DNA of 64,000 nt from Arachis hypogaea (GCF_003086295.3 NC_092043.1:50434598-50498597), one strand, 5' to 3'. Counted from the first letter of the stretch, positions 1 through 13,424 are shown. A program made the numbers and translations. Notes: a model not told the origin generated them from the sequence alone.

Positions 1-800
1 AGGATTAAATTAACTTCAAATTCATATCAACAAGCTAAGTACCTAGCTGCCCAAGATTCATGTCTTTCAAATTCTTCCAAATTTAGGATTCTAATCCACA
101 TCAAAGGGTTGGTTAATGGTTATTCCGTTCTTGTGAACCCAAATCACTATTTAATCATATACTTATTTCTATTACATGACAAAGTTCTCTTCCAATCATA
201 TGAAATATAATTAATGCTTACTAACCTAATGACAAAAGGACTATCATTATTCTATACATGTACAAAATAATTAAATAAGACATAATCACATAGGATATTT
301 CCTTATAGATTATAAAGTGAACAAAGTTTGAGACTTTGAGGTAGTTAAGAAGGAACAAATTTATATTAACAAAATTCTAGTTTGATTTCTTTTTATTAAT
401 GGAAGAATTCTTTCTTGCTTCTCTAAACCCAAAAACAAACTACTTAAAAGAAAATAAAAAATAATAATGACAATCCTAACATTCTATTACAAAAGTTTAA
501 ATAATTAACAACTTTTTAAGAATAACTAATTAACAACTCTATTTTCATTCTCTCTTCTTCACAAAATAAAGAAAAAAAATATTTGTGTAGTTAGTTTCTT
601 TAATTTGTTTTCTTATGTTAATTCATATAATAAGATTAAAAATATATATATTAAAAATAAAAAATATTATATAAACAAAAAATCAGTCATTATATATTGT
701 GTGTAAATATATATTATTTAATTTATTTTTAATATATATTTTATATAAATAATTAATTTAATAATTAATTTTTTATATACACATAATATAATTAAAAATT
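1..800. other. AT-rich intergenic DNA, no gene seen
   Basis: No open frame with a recognisable product and no RNA gene. The stretch around 600-800 is almost pure A/T with short self-complementary runs, typical of plant intergenic DNA. Confidence 0.6.
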
Positions 801-1010
801 AAAAATATATGGTTGAGTGTTCAATTCACTCGTTAACTTAAATAAGTATAGGAATTTAAATCTTATCTTGTGCATGTAGTACCTCATAAGCCTTTAAAAA
901 AGAGTTTAGATAGACGACAAATTAATTCTTATCTTGTGCATGTAGTACCTCATAAGCCTTTAAAAAAGAGTTTAGATAGACGACAAATTAATTCTTGTTC
1001 GGTGGCGTGA
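800..1010 (+). mobile_element. Degenerate tRNA-type SINE-like element with an internal duplication
   Basis: The sequence around 810-860 (a GGTTGAGTG-like A box, then ATTTAAATCTT where a B box would be) and the following text match the better preserved element at 35041-35212, which shares the CTTGTGYATG and GACARATTAAT words. A poly-A run at 1010-1031 follows. Assignment as a SINE is inference from the tRNA-like promoter of the second copy. Confidence 0.4.
861..992. repeat. Perfect 66-bp tandem duplication
   Basis: Positions 861-926 and 927-992 are the same 66-bp sequence (starting TCTTATCTTG, ending AAATTAAT), read directly. The two units show no difference, so the duplication is recent. It lies in the 3' half of the SINE-like element. 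Confidence 0.9.
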
Positions 1011-1410
1011 AAAAAAAAAAAAAAAAAAAAAACAAACTGGTAACAATGCTTTAAACAGAGTGTGCGTAAAAGGAGGGTGTAGGAACCACCACAACCACAA
1101 TACACGACACTTTCAATTTTCACATTCCCATTAATTGCGTCACCTTTTTCTTCTTTTTCCAAATAATATTCCCACTTGAACTTGAGTGATTGATTCAGTG
1201 AGGTAATGCACAAAAACAGAACAACCATAACCAGAAGCTTCTCTTTGCTCTCTCATGTACTTACTTTGCTATTACTGCTATCTAGACACTTCTTCAACCA
1301 TATCCAGTGTTACAAAAAAACCTTCTTAGTTCTTAGATTCACATTTACATTACGAAATTTGCATTTTTAGATACCCATTTGGCAAAAGAATCCAACTTTG
1401 GTGTTTAACA

Positions 1411-3600
1411 ATGGGGGTTATCAAACCCAAATCATCACCACCAAACCTTGTTTCCTTCATTGTTTTGCTCTTTCTCACTGTGTCAAGTGTGTTCCTTAAC
1501 CCAACAAGTTCTGTTTTTGCAACAGCACAACAACAACAACAACAACAACAACCTATTAAGACCATTGTTGTTTTGGTTATGGAAAACCGTTCGTTTGATC
1601 ACATGTTGGGTTGGATGAAGAAGGAAATCAACCCTTTGATTGATGGTGTCACAGGTGATGAATGCAACCCGGTTAATTCCACGAACCCAAGGAATGGTAC
1701 AATCTGCTTCACTGATGATGCTGAGTTTGTGGATCCGGATCCAGGACATTCATTTGAGGATGTTATGGAACAGGTATTTGGTTCAGGAGGTTCAATTCCT
1801 TCAATGTCTGGTTTTGTGGAACAAGCATTGTCTCTGTCTCAGAATCTCTCTGAGACTGTGATGAAAGGGTTCAGACCTGAGTTTGTTCCTATTTATGCCA
1901 CTTTGGTTAGGGAATTTGCCGTTTTTGATAGGTGGTTTTCTTCAATTCCTGGCCCAACTCAACCCAATAGGCTTTTTGTGTATTCTGCTACTTCTCATGG
2001 CTCAACAAGCCATATCAAGAAGCAATTAGCAAAAGGGTATCCACAAAAAACCATCTTTGATTCATTGCATGAGAATGATTTGGACTTTGGGATTTATTTC
2101 CAAAACATCCCCACAACTTTGTTCTATAGGAATTTGAGGAAATTGAAGTACATTTGGAAATTCCATCAGTATGATTTCAAGTTCAAGAAAGATGCTAGAG
2201 ATGGAAAGCTTCCACCATTGACTGTGATTGAGCCTAGGTACTTTGATTTGACTGGTATTCCGGCGAATGATGATCATCCATCTCATGATGTTGCTAATGG
2301 ACAAATGCTTGTTAAGGAGGTTTATGAGACACTAAGAGCAAGCCCTCAATGGAATGAGTCTCTTCTCATCATTACATATGATGAACATGGTGGATTCTAT
2401 GATCATGTCAAGACTCCTTTTGAAAACATCCCTAGTCCGGATGGAAACACTGGTCCAGCTCCTTATTTCTTCAAATTTGATAGATTAGGCGTTCGCGTGC
2501 CCACGATCATGGTGTCTCCTTGGATCAAGAAAGGGACTGGTAAGGTTAAAATCCTCATAGTTTATCATTTTGTAGCTTCTAGTGGGTTATCAAAACCAAT
2601 TCCATTGGATACTAGATTTGTTTTCCTTGTCCTTGACCTCTGTACTTTCTTTTCAAGGGTATTCTGATCATAGTTACATGAATTCACCAATTAGGTAGTA
2701 TACTGCGTACCAATTCGCACGTGCTGCGTATCAATTCATCTATGTACTGGAACATATTGCGTCCCATGTAATGATGATTACTATGCCTTTTAGGGATCAG
2801 ATAGCCTTAACTAACCTTGAACCCAATTCCATTGGTTGATTTTCTAGAGCCTATATATGCTTTTGTCCTTTTCCTTGTGTTTTGAGGTTTGTTCTTTTGT
2901 AGTTGAATGTTGAGTAAGTGTGGGTTGTAATTGATTGATTGTATATGTTGGAATCTTAAACTTCAAGCTACCCATGATTAGTTTGAAATGTGAACTAATG
3001 TACTACACTGATCTGGTTTTGTAGTTGTAAGTAGGGCAAAAGGACCTACCGAAAACTCCGAGTTTGAGCACTCTTCCATCCCTGCCACCATAAAGAAGAT
3101 GTTCAACCTTTCATCTAACTTCTTGACTCATAGAGATGCATGGGCTGGGACATTTGAGCATATTGTTGGGGAGTTAAGTTCCCCAAGAACAGATTGCCCA
3201 GGTATCAATTCCAAATCTTTTCGTATCGAATTGTCAAGTTCCTTCATGTATGTGGCATCATGTGGTAATTGAATTAAGATTGTGTGGTATGTTTGTTCTA
3301 GTGACTCTGCCGGATGTAACACCTCTAAGGAAGACCGAAGCAAAAGAAGACGGCAAGCTATCCGAGTTTCAGAGCGAGGTGGTTCAATTGGCAGCTGTTC
3401 TCAATGGTGACCACTTCTTGAGCAGTTTCCCCGACGAAATGGGCAAGAAGATGAGTGTGAAGGAAGCTCATGGATATGTAAAGGGAGCTGTTTCAAGGTT
3501 CATAAGAGCTAGCAAAGAAGCCATCAAGCTAGGGGCTGATGAATCTGCTATTGTTGATATGAGATCCTCCCTCACTACTAGAACTTCAATTCACAATTGA
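1411..3600 (+). CDS. Non-specific phospholipase C (phosphoesterase family)
   Basis: Hydrolyses phospholipid head groups to give diacylglycerol. Three exons, 1411-2539, 3025-3201 and 3302-3600, have GT-AG borders and join in frame to 534 residues, the usual size for plant NPC proteins. A hydrophobic signal segment covers roughly residues 12-38, then a run of eight Gln (CAA repeats), then the mature enzyme. The phosphoesterase signature ENRSFDH is at about 58-64, the GPTQPNR segment follows, and the invariant DEHGG block is at about 324-328. The C-terminus is the helical tail with [15 protein letters not shown] typical of secreted NPC2/NPC6-like forms. I cannot decide between NPC2 and NPC6, so no symbol is given. 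An open frame running to 2667 is read-through into intron 1, not a true end. No defect is visible. Confidence 0.93.
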
Positions 3601-4799
3601 TAGGAGTAATTAAAGAAAAAAAAAAGGACAAGTGTGGTTATCTTTTATCTAATTATTAATCATTATAGGTTGTGAGATTGTTCTGGTGTTGAGATATTGT
3701 TAGGTTATTGAAACTGAAGTTTCAATAGTAGGGAAGGGTGTTTGCCAATGTGGTCTGTTATCTTGTGTGTGAAGAAAGGTTCATTTTGTTTTTATTTCTT
3801 CAAACATTTACTCGAAGAGTAATGGTTTGGTTAGTGCTTAAAGTTAGCAGTAGAAAAATTTTAGTCTTCTTGTACAAAGTACAAATCATATTATAAATGA
3901 AGCACCACGATTTTATTTTCCTTCTGTTTTCATGCAAATGATTTTCTGGCATTCATTTCGTCGTCGTCGTCGTCATCATCATCATGACATCATCATTACT
4001 ACTATGGCCAAAGTTTGGTTTGATTCCATTGTTGTCAAAAATTTCATTTGGGTTGAGTGAACTTCCTTTTCAAATCAAACGGCAAACACACCCGTACAAC
4101 TCTAATAAGATATCTTTTGGATATTATTTTTGGCATCTACAGTAACTGAGATTAGTATCAGTAACCAGCAGATACCTGTGAGATTATCCACAACGAAGAG
4201 GCTAACGAGACTTGCAAAATCCCCACGAGACAGAAACTTGCCCGCGAATAAATGGAGATGGGGGCAGGGATTAATATACCTAACTCACAAGGATCCGAAA
4301 GAAAATTTCTAATTAAATGTCTTTATATATATAAGTTGTGTAAATAATCTCAATTTATTTTATTTTAATTTATATGTTAAAAATTTTATATATGTTATTA
4401 TGTTAAACTTATGTTTAAATTGTGTTTGATTTGATATATTTAATTAAATTATATAAGATTTTATTATAGTTGTGTAATTACTAATTAGGCAATTGGGCAT
4501 TGAAAAGTTAGTTGACAACGATAATCTTGCCTGAAAAGGAGGCAATTTATAAAATAAAAATTCAAGGGTTATATAGAAGTACTGATCAGGAATTCAGAAT
4601 ATTTATTTACAAAACCTATTCTTTAACTCCCAAGTAGAGAAGAAACAGTAAAGAAAGGATGTATTATCTGCAGTATAATAAAAATTATCCCTCGAGTGTC
4701 CTAGAAATGTTAAAGAGTCGCATATTTTTCAAAGCAACCATGCTACTTGGGCACAAAAAAAGGACACTAAACTAACTATAATATAAATTTTATAATAAA
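3601..4799. other. Intergenic, with a small CGT/CAT microsatellite
   Basis: Holds the 3' flank of the phospholipase gene, a short CGT then CAT microsatellite at about 3958-3985, and a GC-richer patch at 4140-4300 with degenerate TE-like text. A 60-residue open frame at 4130-4312 has no recognisable feature and I do not call it a gene. Confidence 0.5.
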
Positions 4800-5112
4800 A
4801 TATAAAATACACTTCAAAGCCTAAAAATATATACTCAATTTAGATGTGATATGATTACATCGCGATGCCTAAAGACACGATCTAATAGATCATTGTATCA
4901 AGTAGTTGAATCATAGTCTTACTATAAAAATGGCTGCGTGCACAGCACCAACTATGAAAAATCCATCAATCCACATGTGATGTGTGAACAACGATAGTTG
5001 AATTCCATAGTCAGTAGCTAAGTATGTATAAGAAGACATAGAATACATATGGTGAGCTACAACAATAATCAAAGAACCTAACATAGCTAAGTTAATAAAT
5101 AATTGGGCAGGA
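4800..5112 (-). pseudogene. psaA: Plastid psaA fragment in nuclear DNA
   Basis: Read on the minus strand, this translates to an internal piece of photosystem I subunit A: the words [42 protein letters not shown] and YNDLLDRVFRHRD follow in the order of the plastid protein. It has in-frame stops, one after the YDSTT word and one after SHLN, and a lost residue in the AAAH stretch, so it is not functional. It is the first of three plastid pieces lying in the same orientation. Confidence 0.88.
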
Positions 5113-5119
5113 TAAGAAT

Positions 5120-5545
<426 letters not shown>

Positions 5546-6507
5546 TTATACAAAAATATATGATGACTAATTTGTTCGCTGATTTTTTTTATGCACATAG
5601 CATTTTTGTTTTTGAGGATAGAGGAAAATGAAGAATTCCACTAAAGAATGACACGAGATCCGTGAGACCAGAAATCCTGCTACACAACATTGAAAAAAGA
5701 AGGTTGTTAGGATCATGTTTAGAAATCAGAGGCATGAAAGAAACAAAGGGAAAGTAAAGAAGATGGTAGGTATAGATTCTTTCACTTTATAGAGATTAAG
5801 GATCAATGGACACCAATCTCATCTTGGTTTCTTTTTTCTTTCTTTTTTTTTTTTTTAAAGTTGAAATCCCAACAATTTCCTCTCCCGAAGGTAGACAAAG
5901 GCCTTTATCCTTTATTTTCTTAACTCACAAGTAAACAAGAGGGAGATCTTTCCTCACTAAACTTGGAGATTTTTATCACTAAACTATGTAACCACTTTCC
6001 CATCCCTTTTTTTTTGTTCATACACAACACATACACACCCACTCACACACTACACTAGAAGCTCTTTTTCAACCACTAGGGATCACGCTTGGTGTGTCTC
6101 TCTAGGAGGCAAACATATTTGCCACTAGTACACAAGCCTCAGCCACACTTTCCCATCCCTTAATCAAATATTTCTCAAAATCAAATAAATGAATATGGTA
6201 ATTTTCAAATTGGACCTGGAAATAATAGGCACCAATCTTAAACCTATATAAAAAAAAATAAGGTAACAAATAAAATTCTTGTCATAACAATCGGATGACT
6301 TAATTCTTTGATAATAGTTAGTAAAAAAATTCTAATTGTAAACGCACATTAAACAATAATCTGAGGGAAGGAAAAGATCCCTTTTGTGATCAACTATGCA
6401 ACTTGAAGTGTTAGAATATCAAGAGGCATAATTACCATTTACTGTACTCTGAACTCAGGTTTTCATTTTACGATACTATCCTCAAATTTAAGAGTTCATC
6501 CTAATCT
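5546..6507. other. Intergenic, pyrimidine-rich tracts
   Basis: No coding frame or RNA gene seen. Contains T-rich runs (5830-5860 and 6005-6016) and CA-rich text at 6020-6060. It separates the plastid insert from the 3' end of MED30. Confidence 0.5.
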
Positions 6508-8047
6508 TCAGGTTGAATAAGGACTTTGCCACGTTGATATATCGGAGAGAAGATCACGCAGTTGATCAATGAGTATCTTTAGGTGCATGTTCTTGTTGGC
6601 AAGCTCCTATATTAACGAACAGATATTCAAATGTTAAACACAATAAATATAATCTGAAAAACAAAATAGCTTGTTTCAGCAAGCTAAATTTATTAACCCA
6701 ATTAAGTTGTTTCAGCAGTATTAACCAGTTAGATTGGCAAGCCCCTAGAAGAATAAAATAGCTTCCAGTAAACTTAGCTGACATAACATGGATCCCCAAA
6801 TACACAAAATTTGAGCCCAAAGTGACAATTTCAATGTTCAGGAGTTGAAATATTTATCATAAAAATAGATCAAAGTTTATAGAAACATATAAAAACTTCG
6901 CTGCAACTTACCTTTCTTAGAGAAGAGGCTCGCTCCTCCAATTTCTCAATTTCCATATCATCCAATTCCATTGGACTATCAGTTGAACCAGTGTCAAATG
7001 ATTTTGCCTGTAATACTGACCTATTTAGTTTCGTGGGAAAAGGGAAAAAAGCATCCCTAGACAAAAAGTTGTAAAGTTCACAATAAAGAATATGCAAGTT
7101 TGCAGGCCAATATCCTTTAAACTTCATTTCACACTGCATGGTTCAAATTGCGGCAGATGACATGATAATATACAAGAAACAAGTTCAGTGAAGGTGATAT
7201 ATTATAGTTCTACAACTATGGTTTTGTTGTTTTATCCTTTAGTAAGATCACTATCACACCAGTGTTTATCATAGTCATGGAACAAATTATATATAAAACA
7301 CATGAATGCATAAGTTTGAAACTCTTGTGAGAAAATATTTGAAACCGCTCAATGATTAACTTGATATCATATGAATATGTCATACACTTAGATTAACTAA
7401 CCACTTTACTTGAGATAAACATTCGTTAATCCTTCAGCCAGATGGATCATTTTCAGTACTCTATGAACAACAATTACCATAGTATTCTGACAGTTCTAAA
7501 AACTTAATCCCTATCCAAACCATGCAAGTGCCAAAAAATAAAATATATGGAATAAATAAGAGTTTAATTTATATGCCACTGTCACATACATAAAAATGGT
7601 TTGTCTTCAAATTCTGAAAACAAAAAAAAAATGTACCTTTTGAGAATTGGGAATTGCTTCGAGAACGTTTCGAAGGGAAGCAATAGCGTTCTTATAGCGA
7701 AACCTTGCCTCTTCGAGTGCGCCACCAGCGCCAGCTCCTCCACCAACGGCACCACTCTCAGCATGGTGGTTGGAGTTATCGGAGGCAGCATCTCCGGCGC
7801 CACCGTTGGAAGAGTGAGAAGAAGGACCGTTGTTATGGTGAAGCGGGGAAGCTGAGGAAGCTGCAGACGGAGAAGCAATGGACCACAAAACGGGGTTGCA
7901 GAGCTCGTCGTTCATGGAAGATAGGATCTGAAAAGCGTACTCTATGGTTTCTTCGAGGTATTTCTGGCCTTCCATTGCAAGCTCCTGTGTCGTTCTGGAA
8001 CTGCTTGAACCTGAAACGATGCCGTTTACTACTGATTGCTCTTCCAT
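6508..8047 (-). CDS. MED30: Mediator complex subunit 30 (plant MED30)
   Basis: Subunit of the Mediator coactivator that links transcription factors to RNA polymerase II in the nucleus. Three minus-strand exons, 8047-7637, 7007-6912 and 6606-6508, have correct splice borders and sum to 606 bases, 201 residues plus stop. The N-terminal block has [18 protein letters not shown] and [11 protein letters not shown] low-complexity Ser/Gly/Ala/His linker follows, then the conserved [20 protein letters not shown]. Exon 2 is acidic and coiled-coil-like ([20 protein letters not shown]). Exon 3 gives [16 protein letters not shown] and ends with STWQSPYST. The start chosen is the ATG at 8047, before EEQSV; the frame stays open upstream to 8239, but that part looks like leader. 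The Gly/Ala linker is GC-richer than the flanks. Confidence 0.93.
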
Positions 8048-8754
8048 TTTAGTTGCTGCTGAGTTCAATCGAGTGTCTTGGATTGTTGATAGTGGGAAAT
8101 TGGAAAAAAACCCTAACCCTAATTTGGAGAAAAGGAAGTGAAGATTGAAAATCAGAGACAGAGGGATTCGAATCTGTTCGGGTGAAAGTGAATGAAACCC
8201 AGTAGAATTCAAGTTTACCTCCTTTACCACGTTCTCCAAATTTTAAATTAATTTGACAAAATTATTTAAAATAAATAATCCATCGAATACCTTTATTATT
8301 TTAATTTTTTATCTTTATTAAATTAATTTATAAATTTTATGATTAAAAAGGTTAATGCTCAAATTATAGTTTAATTACCTAGAAAATTAAATAAATGAAA
8401 ATCCAGAAAACACTTTTTTATTTTCCATCTATAAGTTTTTACTTTTTAATTTGAGGCGTTCTAAGGTGCTGACGGTAGTGATTATCATGAGATGCAGATC
8501 ATAGGTGTCGCAGGTGAATTCTAACGCGTGATAGGGGTGTTAGCGGGGCGATTTGGTTCGATTTTTGAGAGGAAAATCATTCGATCCGATTATCTAATTA
8601 AACTGTGGTTTGGTTTGATTTGGTTTTTTTTTATCAAAATCATTCGAATCAAACCAAACTAATTAAAATCGGTTTGATTTGATTCAGTTTATTTGGTTTT
8701 TTTAATCAATATTTAACAACAACAAAAATTCAAATACAACAATTAAAGAAGTTT

Positions 8755-8946
8755 TTTTGGGTTTACACCAGGGTATCCATCAGGCCGGAAGCCCAATGAC
8801 TAATCCCTCGGGTACTGCAGAGGCACACAAAGTGGGCGACCCTCCCAAGCAAGCAAGCTCCATTCCCATCCTCCAGTGAGTATCGAACCCGGGAGAGATG
8901 GTTAAGGGACACAGACCCTCATCCATCTGTGCCAACTTGCGTTGGT
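8755..8946 (-). mobile_element. tRNA-type SINE with a perfect 17-bp target duplication
   Basis: AACAATTAAAGAAGTTT occurs at 8738-8754 and again at 8947-8963, flanking a 192-bp body. Read on the minus strand, the body carries a B-box-like GGTTCGATACT and an upstream TGGCACAGATGG A-box-like word, and ends in an A tail just before the duplication. These are the marks of a polymerase III SINE. The intact target duplication means the insertion is fairly young and post-dates the surrounding hAT-like element. Confidence 0.85.
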
Positions 8947-10157
8947 AACAATTAAAGAAGTTTAAAAGTTCAATAGTCAACACAACTGAAAATAAAAATA
9001 AATTTCTATTAAAAGTAGCCAAGTTAACATTCTAATAATAAAGAGAATAATTCATACCATGATACATGTGCCCAAATCAATGAATCAACTCAAAATTTAA
9101 GAGCATATAAGCCATGCTAACTAAAAAGGTGAATCTTCGATTAGATCCATCGATCCAGCAACCATCTAATCAACCCATTGATACATACATACATACATAC
9201 TTAATCCATCATCTAGAACCATCTGATTAAAATAAATTTTAAGAGTAAACACTCAACATGATAAAGAATAAAGACATCTACAAAATTTTCTGATTTGATT
9301 AATAAAGACATCTATTCAATTCAGAATTACCTCATCGATAATCAATAATAGCAGCAGTGAACCCTAAGTAACAAGAAAACCCCGAATTTGAATCAAATGG
9401 AAAGCAACAAGAAATGATGTTGGAAAGTCCAAGTAAAAGCAGAGGCTCAACAAAATCAGACAGCAGAATAAAAATAGAAGTGAAACATATTCAAGGAAGG
9501 AAGAAGAAAAAATCGAAATAGTGCTGAGCAAGAACAACAGTGAATCAACAAACAAGAATACCAACAATAAAGTAAACAATACCAACAAACAGCAATAATG
9601 AATCAATGATTATTGAACAAAAATTAGTGAAATTACATAGTAACTCATCAGTATTATTAACAAAATTTCAAAACAAGCAAAATAAATGCAGAAAACCAAA
9701 AATCAATTCAGAATCACATAATCACAGAATCAAAGAATCATAGAATTTGAACTAAGCAAAACAAGCAAATTTGAACCCAACAACTCAGAAGCATAGAATC
9801 TAAGTTATTAACAAGAAACTAACAAAACCCTAAATAAATCCAGCAACTCAGAATCACAGACATTATAATTAACAAAATCAAACCCTAACTATTTCATAAT
9901 TATAAACCAAATATTTCTAATTAGCTTCAGATGCATAGAAGGAGAGAAAATCAAACCTGAAGTCAGGTGGATGGGAAGGAGGAAGAGCACTGGAAGAGGG
10001 CCAACCGGTGGCTGCTGTGTTGTGGGAGACTGGGAGGTGCTGGGTTGAACTGATGATCGTGGCTGGAACCCAGAAACGCTGCTAGTTCGTGGCGTCTCAC
10101 TGGCGTGGTGCTCTGCCCTGTTGAGTCAGTGGGTAGTGGCGTGCTGGCCTGAAAAGG

Positions 10158-10245
10158 AAGGCTTCGCGGTGGTGGGACTTGGGAGGATCTCTGCTCTGTC
10201 CGCGAAGAGGAAGGCTTCGCGGTGGTGAGACTTGGGAGGAACGTG
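10158..10245. repeat. Imperfect tandem repeat in the GC-rich core of the hAT-like element
   Basis: The phrase GAAGGCTTCGCGGTGGTG followed by RGACTTGGGAGGA appears twice, from about 10158 and about 10210. It lies in an unusually GC-rich block (9960-10330) whose minus strand is open for 109 codons but low in complexity. Confidence 0.6.
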
Positions 10246-10536
10246 GGTGTCGCAGCCTCGCAGGTGTGGAGACTCAAGGACGTGGGTCGCACAGAGGGAG
10301 AGATTTGGAGAAGAGAGAGCTACTGAGCTAGGTTTGGATTGGGGATTAGTAATTTTTAGGGTTTTTTGCAAAATTGGTTCGGTTCGGTTAGAATTTTTAT
10401 GATCAAAACAGAAAATCGAATCGAACCGCATAAAAAAACAAAACAAATTTTTTATTTTTTTTGGTTTTTGATTATTTCAGTTCAATCTATCGGTTTAATT
10501 CGATCCGAATTGATTTTGAACCGCCCTAATGCGTAG

Positions 10537-12559
10537 TAGTGTATAAAGTAGAACGGAACATTATGAATATAGCCAGTGTGATAGATTTTATTTTTCCGTT
10601 TGTAGTTCTATACATTTTTAATTACTAATTAGTAATAATGAAGTATTTAGATTAAGAAATAGGATGAGCCAAAGATTTTCGGCCAAAATATTTTATTTTT
10701 TTGGTAGGGTACGAACAACTCAGCATGGGTTCAAAAATGGAGATAGGTTTTTGGCTTCAAAGTGAAATATTGAGCGCTGTGTTTTTGGAGGAGGACGGCA
10801 GAACAACAGAAGAGTAGAACTTTTAAGTCTTTATACGAGACACAAATGAAGAAAAGCATATTGTTACTAGTACGTATAAAATAAAAATTGCACCATCTTT
10901 TTTAATTAAATTACGGCTGATTCTCTCAAAATTTAATAGTATTATTATATGCAATATTATATTATTAATTAATTATCGATTAATTTATTAAAAATAAAAA
11001 AATTACATATAAACAACTCAATATACATAATATATATTACAATATATCAATAAAAGGTAGCGTTTAAATAATAATAAGAATAAAGAGTATAAATATATTA
11101 TGTATGAATATGTCATAAATTTATAATAAAAATAATAAGTTAACTGATTTAAAAATTAAGTTGATTCAAATAAAATAAAATAAAATAAAAAAATTTTTAT
11201 TAAAATTTATTTTATGTTTTAGCATGTACTCTTCCTAAAGAAGGATATAAAATTTTTTATTTTTTTGTTACAATAATAAATGAATGAACATTTTTAATTA
11301 TAAAAATTATTAAAAATTTTGAAAATAAGATAAAAGGTGATTATTTTTTATTTAATTATATGATTATGTATATTAAAAAATAATTGGTTCAAATTTTACT
11401 TTAATAAAATTTAAAAATATTAAAATCTTAACTTATGTTACCGAATGCTAGTTTTTTCAAATTTTACTTTAAAAAAATTTAAAAATATTAAAATCTTAAC
11501 GTATGTTATTGAATGTTAATTTTTATATAATATAATTATTAATTTGACATATATACTATAAATTATAATAAAAAATTTTAAATTATCGATATTCAGTAAC
11601 TTTAGTTGTTGGTTTTAATTATATATATTTTTTATAATTAAGATTCACCACTAAAATAATTAAAATATCAGTATTTAAAAAATATCTACATTTTTTTAAA
11701 TATATTTTACTAATTTTATTATATTATAGTTTAGTTTATTTTATATTTAATTGTTGGTCTTTCTCTTATAAAATTTTTTATTCTGTCACTAATTATGACT
11801 AATTCTATCTAATCCATTCGAAAATTCATTTTTTTTTTCATCGACCAATTCAAAAATCACCATAAACCAATGATTAAAAATGTGTTTCCTCTTTTTTTCT
11901 TTTTCTTTTAAAAGGTCATTTCTTTTCTTTTTTTAAATTATCATTTTTTTTCTTAGCATATTTTTGGCACAATATATTTTAACATTATTCTATCTTTCAA
12001 TAAGACCTAATTACCATTATCTTAACACAATTCGATCTATTTATACCAAACAAAAAAGAAGGCCTAACAACCACACTTTTTCTAGAGCTTAACTCTTCTT
12101 CATTACACAATTCTTTAAATAAATATGGACAGTAAACTTAAACGAAAATCATAATCCTCCATCACAACGGATGAATAAACGACATTCAACCCAACTATTT
12201 TACGGATACGTGTTATTCTCATTACGTGATACCTACTGTCAACGTCACATGATAATTTACATTGTCAGCACTATAGAATTTTCTATTTTACTCTCTTCAT
12301 TTATAGCGAAAAAATATATTATATATAATATAAATAAAAGTGTTATTAACAAATGTTATAAAAATATTATATAAAAAAATAGTTAATGGTAGACATTTAT
12401 TCAATGATCAATAAGAGTTTAGGTCTACGTTAGACTGCATACAATAAAAAAAGAAAAAGAAATTTTTCAATATTAACATTAAAGAAAGAAATATCTAGAA
12501 ACAACAACCGTATAAAGAAAAAAGAAAAAAATTAAAGATCTATTTCATTACATGTTCTT
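10537..12559. other. AT-rich intergenic DNA with a 68-bp tandem duplication
   Basis: No gene. Positions 11389-11456 and 11457-11524 are a tandem pair of a 68-bp unit with only a few differences. The rest is A/T-rich text with no long open frame. Confidence 0.6.
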
Positions 12560-12809
12560 CTTCTTTAACCACAGTTACCATACTTGCCACAAAATCGTTC
12601 TCTATCTTTTTTATCATGGCTATCACTTGTTGAAGATCAAACTGTTCGCCTCCAAAGAGGAATCTATTGTGCACCTTCCACACTTTTCCATAAGAAGTTA
12701 GCAGTTTCAACCAATTTTTTCTTACTTTTACTCATTTTCTCCAAAAATTCCGACCACACAATTTAAGCCTCTAAAATCATACGTGGGTTGGGTATTTTGA
12801 TTCCAAAGA
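12560..12809 (-). pseudogene. LINE remnant, 3' part (C-terminal of ORF2)
   Basis: The minus strand shows degenerate coding text such as VHNRFLFGGEQFDLQQV, resembling the extreme C-terminus of plant LINE reverse-transcriptase proteins, with several stops. It continues, after the copia element, in 16957-17290. The copia element therefore landed inside an older LINE. Confidence 0.6.
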
Positions 12810-13415
12810 TGTAAGTATAATACCCATAACTTATTGGCCCTAGGATCACTCACTCATATAAATGACACTATCATATTTTTCATCTCTCAAACTCATTAAC
12901 ACTCATAAAACAAGGGAGAGAATTTTCACATTTCAAAACATACACATTTCATTATAGAACACACAAAATACATAAGGCATATATGCCTTTATATAGGCAA
13001 AGTTTCATACTAAAAGTTTATGATTCTACTAACTTCTTAATACACATACTTATCCAACTTTGCTTCTTCCTTTGACTATTCAAATAAGTAATTTCTAGCA
13101 CATCTTGAAAATTCTTCATTAAGCTTAGTCATCAATCTTGAACCTTTCAATGCACTTCATGATTCTTCTAGTATGGAGGTGATGAGTGCAACTTTCTTTC
13201 AATTCCAATTCAATTTGATTTTGAACTTCTTCATTGTTGTAGAATGTTGTAGTTATACTACTCTCTTGAATGTTCTTGGTTATTCTCCAAATTTTCAACA
13301 TCTTCTAGTAAATTAATGATTATTGTTTTCAATTCAAACTTTGCTTCTTCAATTCTTTAACCATGTTTCATGAAGCTTCTAGTCCATGCAAGTTGATTTA
13401 AAATTTTAATCAACA
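12810..13415 (-). repeat. Copia 3' LTR
   Basis: 606-bp terminal repeat on the low-coordinate side. Being on the minus strand it is the 3' LTR; the polypurine tract lies at about 13416-13426. Its partner is 16351-16956. Confidence 0.95.
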
Positions 13416-13424
13416 TTGCCTCCC

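Larger units (their letters stand above)
8524..10536. mobile_element. hAT-like non-autonomous DNA transposon with a nested SINE
   Basis: The body runs from TAGGGGTG at 8532 to CCGCCCTA at 10528, so the ends are imperfect inverted TAGGG termini. Both ends continue into repetitive GGTTCGATTTT / AATCGAACC text in opposite orientation. The candidate 8-bp flanks, ACGCGTGA and ATGCGTAG, agree at five of eight bases, so the target duplication is weak. The second element at 27531-28101 shares the TAGGRGTG end and has a much better 8-bp duplication, which supports a hAT assignment. No transposase is seen. Confidence 0.55.

Noticed and set aside
1411..2667. Single-exon 418-residue version of the phospholipase
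   Set aside because: The last 42 codons read into intron 1; splicing to 3025 restores family sequence.
9963..10446. Two overlapping minus-strand frames of over 100 codons
   Set aside because: Low-complexity, inside a transposon and partly from a tandem repeat; kept only as a finding on composition.
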